The translations under genes and the position numbers were made by a program. This document shows positions 1 to 5,988 of a DNA stretch of 6,024 bases, piece after piece. The notes beneath the pieces were generated by a model, which did no database searches, was not told the origin of the DNA, and worked only from the letters and a program-made list of their open reading frames with translations. The DNA is taken from the NCBI GenBank assembly GCA_948482415.1, contig CAOMFZ010000123.1, forward strand, positions 1-6,024, given 5' to 3'. Within the stretch, counting starts at the first letter, position 1. The number at the start of each line of letters is the position of its first letter. The DNA comes from an uncultured Mailhella sp. Its GTDB lineage: Bacteria; Desulfobacterota; Desulfovibrionia; Desulfovibrionales; Desulfovibrionaceae.

Positions 1-44
1 CCCCTGCACCCCTTTACAAAACTTTTTAAGCTTTATGATAAAAT
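1..44 (-). repeat. Left copy of a ~44-bp repeat, inverted relative to the copy at 5936-5978
   Basis: Read on the minus strand, this stretch matches plus-strand 5936-5978. The first 18 bases of the core are identical (AAAGCTTAAAAAGTTTTG; minus 34 to 17). After a one-base indel and a three-base difference, TGCAGGGG is shared at the end. By hand count that is 30 of 34 in the core and about 38 of 44 overall. It lies 25 nt past the regulator stop codon. The window edge cuts it, so it may be longer. Confidence 0.7.
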
Positions 45-69
45 ATTCTGAATATTATCAGGAAAAGCT
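29..69 (-). terminator. A+T-rich hairpin directly after the mocR-like gene, possible weak terminator
   Basis: AGCTTT (29-34) pairs with AAAGCT (64-69), TGATA (36-40) with TATCA (56-60), and AATATTC (42-48) with GAATATT (50-56, sharing T56 with the previous helix). The result is a long imperfect hairpin starting at the first base after the TAG stop of the regulator gene. On the minus strand it leads into AAGCTTAAAAAGTTTTG, which is not a clean T tract. It may therefore be a weak terminator or mRNA 3'-end stabiliser. Confidence 0.4.
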
Positions 70-1461
70 CTATAATAAACTTGCCAGACGTTTGACGGCG
101 TTTTCAATCTGCGCTTCTTCAATGGCGCCGTAGCCCAGATACAAAATATCCTGTTCGCATTGTGCGGCTATAAATTCTTTTTGATAAAATTTGCAGGGAT
201 AAAAAGACAGGGCAATTTTATGCTCCAGACATTTTTGATAAAATTTTTCGTCAAAGTGTGCTCCCTGCACTTGCAGGGCAATATGCAGTCCGGCATTAAT
301 GCCAAGAAATTTCAGTTCCTGCGGAAAATATTTTTTGAGACTGTCTAAAAGTATTTGTAATTTTTTAGCATAGACTTTGTTCATTTTCCTGATATAGGTA
401 TCGATTTTTCTTTCCTGCATAAAACAGGAAAGGGTGATTTGGTCATGAATGGCACTTTGTCTGTCATAAATACATCGCAGAGCTTTCCACTGCGCATGAA
501 ACTTTTGCGGGAGTAAAATAAAACCGATCCTAAGGGCAGGAAAAAGTGTTTTGCTGAATGTTCCCAAATAAATAACCCGTTCCGGGCAAAGGGAATAAAG
601 GGGAGAAAGCTCGCTGTGCTCATAGAAGAATTCTCCGTCATAATCATCTTCCAAAATATAAAAATCGCGCTTCACTGCAAGTTTTACCAAATCCGTGCGC
701 CGTTCATCAGAAAGCACGCTTCCCTTAGGGAATTGGTGTGACGGCGTAACATAGCAGCCACAAATTGCGTCTTTATACTTTTTTATTTCTGAAACATTAA
801 TTCCCTGCTCATCAACAGGTATACTTTTGGATAAAAAATTCAGCCGCTGCAAAATTTGCGCAACAGGATAATAACAGGGATCTTCAATGAAAAAAGTCTG
901 CTGCAAAGGTTTTAATAATTCCAGACAAAAATTAATGGCTTGTGTTGTGCCTGCTGTAATAAAAATATTATCTTCCTCTGTCTGCAAACCTTTTGAACGA
1001 AAAAGCCATTTTGCAATTTCCTGACGCAGCGGCAAATAGCCCTGGGGATCTCCGTAGGCAAAATCTTCTTTTTTGCACTGTAAAATAGTTTTTTTCTGGC
1101 AGCTGTTCCACAATAAGAAAGGAAAGGAATGGATATCGGGAATGCCCAAAGAGAAGTCATATTCTGTTTCATGTCTGTTTTTTTCTTCCGTACAACATTT
1201 CGGTACTTGTTTTTCAGCACGATTTTTTTGGACAATATAGCCAACACCTGCTTTGCTGTAGACATAGCCTTCTGTCACAAGCAGTTCATAGGCTTCATTG
1301 ACAGTATTGCGGGAAATAGCCAGCTCTTTGGCAAGTTCACGGGTGGAGGGCAGGTGTTCCTGCTCTTTCAGGACGCTTTGCTGAATAAGATTAATCAGTG
1401 CAGAATACAACTGTTTTGCTAAACTGACAGAACTGTCCCTGCAAAGCTTAATTCCGTACAT
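70..1461 (-). CDS. MocR-type GntR-family transcriptional regulator with PLP-dependent aminotransferase-like domain
   Basis: A 463-residue protein, the usual length for MocR regulators. Residues ~10-78 form a GntR winged helix-turn-helix (LPSTRELAKELAISRNTVNEAY at 37-58, then the wing EGYVYSKAGVGYIV). After a linker, ~100-463 is a fold-type I aminotransferase domain. Its PLP residues are all visible: GDPQGYLPLR 137-146, TPSHQFP 239-245, EDDYDGEF 271-278 (acidic contact to the pyridine nitrogen), the Schiff-base lysine K304 in GTFSKTL, and R311 in LRIGF. The cytoplasmic protein should therefore bind PLP, possibly with an amine or amino-acid effector. The start has an AAGGAG site 5 nt upstream. 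The gene diverges from nrfH across ~250 bp, the typical MocR arrangement with its target. Family assignment is firm. The effector and regulon are unknown: PdxR, GabR, TauR and other subgroups cannot be separated by eye, so no symbol is given. Confidence 0.93.
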   Translation of the reverse strand: MYGIKLCRDSSVSLAKQLYSALINLIQQSVLKEQEHLPSTRELAKELAISRNTVNEAYELLVTEGYVYSKAGVGYIVQKNRAEKQVPKCCTEEKNRHETEYDFSLGIPDIHSFPFLLWNSCQKKTILQCKKEDFAYGDPQGYLPLRQEIAKWLFRSKGLQTEEDNIFITAGTTQAINFCLELLKPLQQTFFIEDPCYYPVAQILQRLNFLSKSIPVDEQGINVSEIKKYKDAICGCYVTPSHQFPKGSVLSDERRTDLVKLAVKRDFYILEDDYDGEFFYEHSELSPLYSLCPERVIYLGTFSKTLFPALRIGFILLPQKFHAQWKALRCIYDRQSAIHDQITLSCFMQERKIDTYIRKMNKVYAKKLQILLDSLKKYFPQELKFLGINAGLHIALQVQGAHFDEKFYQKCLEHKIALSFYPCKFYQKEFIAAQCEQDILYLGYGAIEEAQIENAVKRLASLL

Positions 1462-1543
1462 ACATTCTCCTTCTTGTTTCCTTCATAATTAACATAAAAT
1501 TGTTTTTATCGCAAGAGTATTTAAAAAATATAAATAATTTCAA

Positions 1544-1572
1544 AGTATAAAGATAAATCAGTATCATGTGAA
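1544..1572 (-). promoter_or_regulatory. Putative sigma70-type promoter of the mocR-like gene
   Basis: Read on the minus strand, TTCACA (1572 down to 1567; 5 of 6 to TTGACA) is followed after exactly 17 nt by TATACT (1549 down to 1544; 5 of 6 to TATAAT). This predicts a transcript start near 1537 and a leader of about 75 nt. The upstream edge lies 10 bp from the nearer ACTGGTACT repeat, so a protein on the repeats would sit just upstream of this -35. The prediction is by eye only, in A+T-rich DNA where chance matches are common. Confidence 0.5.
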
Positions 1573-1581
1573 AAATAGAAC

Positions 1582-1614
1582 ACTGGTACTGTCAACTTTT
1601 TCTCAACTGGTACT
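1582..1614. promoter_or_regulatory. Tandem direct repeat ACTGGTACT x2, candidate MocR operator
   Basis: Two perfect copies of ACTGGTACT lie at 1582-1590 and 1606-1614 (24-bp period, 15-bp spacer). They fall between the two predicted divergent -35 elements. The second copy touches the nrfH -35 (1614-1619), and the first ends 10 bp upstream of the mocR -35. Known MocR regulators such as GabR bind direct repeats near the promoter they share with their target. GabR recognises ATACCA-like half-sites, and the complement of this repeat contains GTACCA. Assigning the repeats to the adjacent regulator is inference. Confidence 0.6.
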
Positions 1615-1642
1615 TTACCCAATGGCTGCAATAGGATATATT
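1614..1642 (+). promoter_or_regulatory. Putative promoter of the nrfHA-ccs cluster
   Basis: TTTACC (1614-1619; 4 of 6 to TTGACA), a 17-nt spacer, and TATATT (1637-1642; 5 of 6 to TATAAT) predict a start near 1649 and a leader of about 65 nt before nrfH. The weak -35 directly abuts the second ACTGGTACT repeat, as expected for a promoter that needs an activator; repression by occlusion is equally possible. No FNR-type TTGAT-N4-ATCAA site was seen around it. Confidence 0.5.
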
Positions 1643-1651
1643 TAATTTAAA

Positions 1652-1674
1652 TTATTTTGTATTGTGCAAAATAA
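1652..1674. promoter_or_regulatory. 8-bp inverted repeat in the nrfH leader
   Basis: TTATTTTG (1652-1659) and CAAAATAA (1667-1674) are perfect inverted repeats around a 7-nt centre (TATTGTG). They begin a few bases after the predicted transcript start and end 26 nt before the nrfH ribosome site. The dyad could be a dimeric-regulator site working as a roadblock, or a small, weak RNA hairpin. It does not match FNR or Fur consensus sites. An overlapping palindrome, AATTTAAATT, lies at 1644-1653. Confidence 0.35.
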
Positions 1675-1700
1675 ATGGGGAATTCATGGTTTTTAGTATA

Positions 1701-1706
1701 AAGGAG
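1701..1706 (+). promoter_or_regulatory. nrfH ribosome binding site that decides its start
   Basis: AAGGAG at 1701-1706 lies 7 nt before the ATG at 1714 but only 1 nt before the in-frame ATG at 1708. The spacing therefore selects 1714 as the working start. Confidence 0.8.
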
Positions 1707-1713
1707 CATGCTG

Positions 1714-2286
1714 ATGAACAGATTATTTGATTTGCTCCCTAAAAGATTTTTGGTTCTCTTTTGTATATGCGGGGGAATAATTGCAGGACTTCTTGTGTAT
1801 ATTGTGTATATGTCCAGAGCAGTTTCCTATGCAAGCGATGATCCCGGTGCCTGTGTAAACTGTCACATTATGGCTTCATCGTATCAATCATGGCAGAGAA
1901 GTTCCCATGCAAACTGGGCAACATGCAATGACTGCCATGTTCCGCAGCACAATTTTGTTGCCAAATATGCTTTTAAAGCAAAAGATGGTTTATACCATGC
2001 AGCGGTGTTTACTGCTAAAGCAGAACCAGATGTTATTAGACCCCGTGATGCCAGTTATGAGGTTATCATGCAGAATTGTATCCGCTGTCATACCCAGCTG
2101 AATACAGAATTTGTAAAAACAGGCATGGTAAAATATGCAGATACCAAAAACGGCAGTGCAATGGCGTGTTGGGACTGCCACAGAGATGTGCCGCATACGA
2201 AAATAAGCAATATCACTTCTTCTCCCAATGCGATTGTGCCGTTTCCAAAATCTCCGGTGCCTCAATGGCTGAACGATTTATTTTAA
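1714..2286 (+). CDS. nrfH: NrfH, tetraheme menaquinol-oxidising subunit of cytochrome c nitrite reductase
   Basis: A NapC/NirT-family cytochrome of 190 residues that takes electrons from menaquinol and feeds NrfA at the periplasmic face. One N-terminal membrane anchor (~12-33) precedes a periplasmic domain with four heme-binding motifs: CVNCH 47-51, CNDCH 71-75, CIRCH 122-126 and CWDCH 152-156. M53, two residues after H51, fits the unusual methionine ligand of heme 1 described for NrfH. K84 and D91 in the KYAFKAKDG stretch are placed like the quinol-site Lys/Asp pair of Desulfovibrio vulgaris NrfH; this match is from memory. The start at 1714 is chosen over the in-frame ATG at 1708 because AAGGAG lies 7 nt before the former and only 1 nt before the latter. 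nrfA follows after 24 nt, so the two are co-transcribed. The four-heme count, the length and the adjacent nrfA make NrfH more likely than NapC or TorC. Confidence 0.95.
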   Translation: MNRLFDLLPKRFLVLFCICGGIIAGLLVYIVYMSRAVSYASDDPGACVNCHIMASSYQSWQRSSHANWATCNDCHVPQHNFVAKYAFKAKDGLYHAAVFTAKAEPDVIRPRDASYEVIMQNCIRCHTQLNTEFVKTGMVKYADTKNGSAMACWDCHRDVPHTKISNITSSPNAIVPFPKSPVPQWLNDLF

Positions 2287-2310
2287 CACTGATAAAAAGG
2301 AAGACTTGTT

Positions 2311-3792
2311 ATGAACTCAAAGGAATCACCACGCAAAAGCTCATTTTGGTGTTGGGTAATTTTTGCCATAACCATGTGTGTCGTTTTTGTTTTAGGCTTA
2401 TTGGCTTCCTCAATAACAGAAAGACGTGCGGAAGTAGCGTCAATTTATAACAATAAAAAAGTTGAAATTACAGGTATTGAACCCCGTGCTGAAAAATGGG
2501 GATTGAATTACCCAAGAGAATATGATACCTGGCTTCGCACTGAAAATATGGATTTCAGAAGCAAATACATGGGCAACCAATTTGATGATGTTCTGGAAAA
2601 GCGTCCGGAAATGGTTATTTTGTGGGCAGGCTATGCATTTGCAAAGGATTACAGTGCTCCCCGCGGTCATATGTATACCATTAAAGACGTTACGGCAAGC
2701 CTTAGAACCGGTACTCCTGTGAAGCCGGAAGACGGTCCGCAGCCTGCTACCTGCTGGAGCTGTAAATCTCCTGACGTGCCAAGAATGATGCAGGAACTTG
2801 GCGTTGAAAATTTCTATAAGAGCAAATTTGGACAAATGGGTCCGCAAATCGTCAACCCTCTTGGCTGTGCTGACTGCCACGACCCTGAAACCATGAACTT
2901 GACCATTACCCGTCCGGCTTTGAAGGAAGCATTTGCAAGACGCGGTGTAGATGTCACCAAGGCAAGCCTTCAGGATATGCGCTCCCTTGTTTGTGCACAG
3001 TGCCACGTTGAATACTATTTCAAGGGCGACGGCAAGTATTTGACCTTCCCATGGGATAAGGGCTTCTCCGTGGAAGAAATGGAACAATACTATGACGAAA
3101 TCGATTATGCTGACTGGGTACACGCACTCAGCAAGGCTCCTCTTTTGAAGGCTCAGCATCCTGACTATGAATTGTTCAAGATTGGACCTCATGGTCAGCG
3201 CGGACTTGCCTGCGCGGACTGCCATATGCCTTACAAGTCTGAAGGCGGCATCAAGTTCTCCGATCACCAGGTTATGAGTCCTCTTGCCAATATTGCAGGC
3301 ACCTGCCAAACTTGTCACAGAGATTCAGAAGAAAAGCTGAGAAACTATGTCTACGAATATCAAGACAAGATTATGGAAGTTCGTAACCGCGTTGAAAAGG
3401 AACTTGCAAAGGCTCACCTTATGGCTCAGGCTGCATGGCAAAATAGTGCAACAGCTGAAGAAATGCAGGAAAGCCTGAAGCTTATCCGTCAAGCTCAATG
3501 GCGCTGGGACTTCGGTGTTGCTTCTCACGGCGCAAGCTTCCACGCTCCTGTTGAAACACAGCGCATTTTGGCTCATGCTTTAGATAAGTCATTGCAGGCA
3601 CAAATGGCTCTGCAAAAGGTTCTTACTGCTCATGATATTCAAGAAGTAAATCTTCCTGACATCTCCAGCAAGGAAAAGGCTCAGGCTTACATCGGCTTTG
3701 ATTACCAAACAGAAAAGGCTAAGAAGCAGCAATGGTTAGAAACCACTGTTCCAACTTGGTATGAAGAAGCCAAGGCTGCCGGCAGATTATAA
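2311..3792 (+). CDS. nrfA: NrfA, pentaheme ammonia-forming cytochrome c nitrite reductase
   Basis: The 493-residue catalytic subunit carries out the six-electron reduction of nitrite to ammonium in the periplasm (EC 1.7.2.2). An N-terminal hydrophobic segment (~12-34) is a signal peptide or membrane anchor. Five heme sites follow in the canonical order: CWSCK 148-152 (catalytic heme with lysine ligand), CADCH 186-190, CAQCH 228-232, CADCH 301-305 and CQTCH 332-336. The active-site residues are present: R118 in APRGHMY, Y235 in CHVEYYF and H283 in KAQHPDY. The calcium ligands E234, K280 and Q282 are also there. An AAGGAAG ribosome site sits about 7 nt before the ATG. The gene lies 24 nt after nrfH and is followed at once by a strong terminator. 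All 23 lysine codons after residue 172 are AAG, unlike the neighbouring genes, which use AAA. Identity is very firm; nothing essential is missing. Confidence 0.98.
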   Translation: MNSKESPRKSSFWCWVIFAITMCVVFVLGLLASSITERRAEVASIYNNKKVEITGIEPRAEKWGLNYPREYDTWLRTENMDFRSKYMGNQFDDVLEKRPEMVILWAGYAFAKDYSAPRGHMYTIKDVTASLRTGTPVKPEDGPQPATCWSCKSPDVPRMMQELGVENFYKSKFGQMGPQIVNPLGCADCHDPETMNLTITRPALKEAFARRGVDVTKASLQDMRSLVCAQCHVEYYFKGDGKYLTFPWDKGFSVEEMEQYYDEIDYADWVHALSKAPLLKAQHPDYELFKIGPHGQRGLACADCHMPYKSEGGIKFSDHQVMSPLANIAGTCQTCHRDSEEKLRNYVYEYQDKIMEVRNRVEKELAKAHLMAQAAWQNSATAEEMQESLKLIRQAQWRWDFGVASHGASFHAPVETQRILAHALDKSLQAQMALQKVLTAHDIQEVNLPDISSKEKAQAYIGFDYQTEKAKKQQWLETTVPTWYEEAKAAGRL

Positions 3793-3800
3793 TCTCTTTT

Positions 3801-3836
3801 GCTCCCGGATACTTTGCGGTATCCGGGGGCTTTTTT
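3801..3836 (+). terminator. Strong intrinsic terminator between nrfA and the resB-like gene
   Basis: A 12-bp stem pairs GCTCCCGGATAC (3801-3812) with GTATCCGGGGGC (3819-3830), with one G-U pair and a 6-nt loop (TTTGCG). Six T residues follow directly (3831-3836). It begins 8 nt after the nrfA stop and ends 3 nt before the next ATG. It should end most nrfHA transcripts and leave the downstream genes to read-through, since no promoter fits in the 47-nt gap. The stem's 3' arm also contains the only plausible ribosome site for the next gene. Confidence 0.92.
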
Positions 3837-3839
3837 ATT

Positions 3840-5069
3840 ATGAATAAAAAAGCATTGTGGACAGCCCCTTTTGGCTGGCAGGAAAGTTTCCTCATTATTC
3901 TGGGCTTATTTTGTATTGGCACCCTGCTGCAATATGTGACAGGGGCATTTAATTTTTTACTGCTCCATAATCCTGTCAATTATATTGTTTTTACTGCTCT
4001 TTGCATAGTTTGTTTTTTTCTTTCTAAACTCAAAAATACATTGACAAACTGGCTGACGAGCATACCGTTTTCCATTGTTCTTATGGGAGCCATGCTTTTT
4101 CTGACGCTCCTTATGGGACTTATTCCCCAGCTTGAGACAGCGGCTCACAGTCATTCACTTCTTGATAAACTCGGATTTTCTATAATTACAAGAAGCTGGC
4201 AGTTTGTTCTCCTATATTCCCTACTGCTTCTTTCCCTTGGTACATTAAGTTTCAAACGCTTAACTGTTTGGAACAGAAAAAATATTTTCTTTTTTATCAA
4301 TCATGCAGGCTTGTTTCTTGCTCTTGCAGGTGCAGGATTTGGTGCAGGCGATATGCAGCGTTTTGTCATGTATGTCGATGAAAATCAAACGGAATGGCGT
4401 GTATATAATGAAAACCGGGAAGCCATGGAACTTCCGCTTGCCATTACTCTTCATGATTTTTCCATGGAATTTTATCCGCCCAAACTGGTGTTAATTGACA
4501 GAAAAACAGGTGACGCCCTGCCTCATGACAAACCACAGTTTTTTCAGCTTGAGCCCAAAACTGTACAGGGACAGTTAGGCGGCTATCGGCTCGAAGTCCT
4601 GACCTATTATCATCACGCAGTTTGGGCAGGAAATAATGAATATAAAGAATATGATATGATTGGCTCTTCGCCTGCTGCCAAAATAAAAGCAGCCAATATA
4701 AAAACAGGGGAAAGCAAAACAGGCTGGGTCACGACTGGCAATATGCAGCAATTTGTTTCTGCCTTGTATCTTAATGATGAGCATGCCCTTGTGATGACAA
4801 AAGCAGACCCAAAACGCTTTTTATCGGATATTACAGTCATAACAAAGGATGGGGAGAAAATTCGCACGACACTTGAAGTCAACAGTCCTCTGCGGGTGGG
4901 CTCATGGGTTATTTATCAATACGGTTATGATGAAGATTTAGGCGCGCTGTCAAACTACAGCAGTTTTGAACTGGTCTATGACCCATGGATTTATGTTGTT
5001 TACTGCGGACTTATTATGCTTTGTCTTGGTTCTGTTTTCCTGATTTGGCTCGGCAGAAAAAAATTGTAA
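3840..5069 (+). CDS. ResB/CcsB-like cytochrome c biogenesis protein (System II)
   Basis: A 409-residue membrane protein that would pair with the CcsA-like protein to export heme and ligate it to apocytochromes outside the membrane. Hydrophobic segments lie at about 15-35, 43-63, 76-103, 118-137 and 148-170. A large soluble periplasmic domain (~171-384) follows, then a final membrane helix (~385-405) and a short basic tail: the ResB layout. H155 in the fifth segment (NHAGLFLALAGAGFG) is a candidate heme-relay histidine by analogy with the transmembrane histidine of CcsBA. There is no ordinary Shine-Dalgarno; the only purine run is GGGGG (3825-3829), inside the terminator stem. No upstream in-frame ATG, GTG or TTG exists between here and the end of nrfA, and the first helix begins soon after, so the start is firm. 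Family membership rests on topology, the N-terminal sequence style and the neighbouring ccsA. A job specific to NrfA is inferred. Confidence 0.87.
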   Translation: MNKKALWTAPFGWQESFLIILGLFCIGTLLQYVTGAFNFLLLHNPVNYIVFTALCIVCFFLSKLKNTLTNWLTSIPFSIVLMGAMLFLTLLMGLIPQLETAAHSHSLLDKLGFSIITRSWQFVLLYSLLLLSLGTLSFKRLTVWNRKNIFFFINHAGLFLALAGAGFGAGDMQRFVMYVDENQTEWRVYNENREAMELPLAITLHDFSMEFYPPKLVLIDRKTGDALPHDKPQFFQLEPKTVQGQLGGYRLEVLTYYHHAVWAGNNEYKEYDMIGSSPAAKIKAANIKTGESKTGWVTTGNMQQFVSALYLNDEHALVMTKADPKRFLSDITVITKDGEKIRTTLEVNSPLRVGSWVIYQYGYDEDLGALSNYSSFELVYDPWIYVVYCGLIMLCLGSVFLIWLGRKKL

Positions 5070-5121
5070 GGCAAGAAATGTAATGCGTTAAAGAATTGTG
5101 AGAAATTGACGAGATAGAGCT

Positions 5122-5901
5122 ATGATGTGGAATTTCTTTATTTGGTATGTGCTTTTTTCCATAGGCTGCTGGCTTGTTTCCGGCTATTTTGCTTTGTATA
5201 AAAAAAGAGAAACTCCTGCCGAAATTTTTGCTTTTCTCGGCTTGGCTGTTCTGGGAATTTTTATCGCACAGCTGTGGATATTTCTGGAACGTCCTCCGCT
5301 GCGAACCATGGGGGAAACACGGCTTTGGTATGCATTTTTTCTTGCCTTTTTAGGGATTTTTGCTTCCTGCCGCTGGAAATATGCATGGCTTATGAGCATA
5401 AGCTGTCTCATTGCCGGTGTCTTTTTAATTGTAGACGTTGTCAATCCGGAACTTCATTCCAAAACCCTTATGCCGGCCCTGCAAAGTTATTGGTTTATTC
5501 CCCATGTGACCGTGTATATTTTTTCCTATGCTCTGCTGGGCGTCAGTTGTTTATGTTCTTTAAAATTAATCTGCCAATTCCGCAATGGCAGTGAAGATAA
5601 GGAATTATTGAAATTTACGGACAATATCGTCTATGTGGGACTGGGCTTCCTTTTGCTGGGGCTTTTATTCGGAGCATTTTGGGCAAAAGAAGCTTGGGGA
5701 CATTACTGGGCTTGGGACCCAAAAGAAACCTGGGCGTTTATTACAGTCATTGGCTATTTGATGTATATTCATCTGCGCCTGCAAAATACAACAAGGCAAA
5801 TCGCCGTTTATATTTTGTCTTTTGCCTTTGTCCTTTTGATGATAACATGGCTTGGCGTGTCTTACTTGCCCACAGCTCCCATGAGCATACATACCTATTA
5901 A
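5122..5901 (+). CDS. ccsA: CcsA/ResC-like cytochrome c heme lyase subunit with WWD domain
   Basis: A 259-residue polytopic membrane protein of the CcmC/CcmF/CcsA heme-handling family. The signature tryptophan-rich loop is WGHYWAWDPKETWAF at 192-206. Histidines match the family's heme relay: H128 (FIPHVTVY) and H257 (SIHTY, at the extreme C terminus) as the two external ligands flanking the WWD loop, and H217 (YIHLRL) within the following helix. RPPLRTMGETRLWY at 58-70 is typical of CcsA proteins paired with ResB. Hydrophobic segments occur around 5-24, 33-54, 68-82, 88-106, 126-151, 168-188, 203-219 and 227-246. Two adjacent ATGs (5122, 5125) are possible starts; the purine-rich GAGATAGAG just upstream is weak and slightly favours 5125. 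The gap after the ResB-like gene is 52 nt with no clear promoter, so the two are co-expressed. The partner of the lyase is inferred from position. Confidence 0.93.
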   Translation: MMWNFFIWYVLFSIGCWLVSGYFALYKKRETPAEIFAFLGLAVLGIFIAQLWIFLERPPLRTMGETRLWYAFFLAFLGIFASCRWKYAWLMSISCLIAGVFLIVDVVNPELHSKTLMPALQSYWFIPHVTVYIFSYALLGVSCLCSLKLICQFRNGSEDKELLKFTDNIVYVGLGFLLLGLLFGAFWAKEAWGHYWAWDPKETWAFITVIGYLMYIHLRLQNTTRQIAVYILSFAFVLLMITWLGVSYLPTAPMSIHTY

Positions 5902-5935
5902 TTTTTAGAGTACTTCAATAAATTTTTGCAAACAA

Positions 5936-5988
5936 ATTTTATAAGAAAGCTTAAAAAGTTTTGAAAGTAATGCAGGGGAAAAACTTTT
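5936..5988 (+). repeat. Right copy of the flanking repeat, with an internal hairpin
   Basis: 5936-5978 is the partner of minus-strand 44-1. Within and just beyond it, AAAAGTTTT (5954-5962) and AAAACTTTT (5980-5988) are perfect 9-bp inverted repeats around a 17-nt loop containing TGCAGGGG. The copy lies 34 nt after the ccsA stop. Both copies thus sit downstream of a gene end in the same orientation relative to that gene's transcription, which fits a dispersed 3'-end or terminator-associated repeat. There is no T tract after the stem, so termination by it is uncertain. Confidence 0.65.

Noticed and set aside
1..51. Plus-strand frame from the left edge ending TGA at 49-51, as a possible 3' end of a convergent gene
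   Set aside because: About 16 codons lying inside the repeat and the hairpin; too short to support.
1129..1422. 97-codon plus-strand frame antisense to the regulator gene
   Set aside because: A shadow of the MocR coding region; its low-complexity F/I-rich translation has no domain.
1462..1713. FNR or CRP-type site in the intergenic region
   Set aside because: No TTGAT-N4-ATCAA or TGTGA-N6-TCACA match was found. ATTGTGCAAAAT has TTG/CAA arms but the wrong spacing and centre.
2440..3318. 292-codon open frame on the minus strand inside nrfA
   Set aside because: It lies wholly antisense to a gene with all five heme motifs and active-site residues, has no ribosome site I can see, and reads as a shadow of the nrfA codon pattern with no recognisable domain.
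5070..5121. Independent promoter in front of the CcsA-like gene
   Set aside because: TTGACG and TATGAT are present but far too close together (9 nt), and TATGAT overlaps the start codons.
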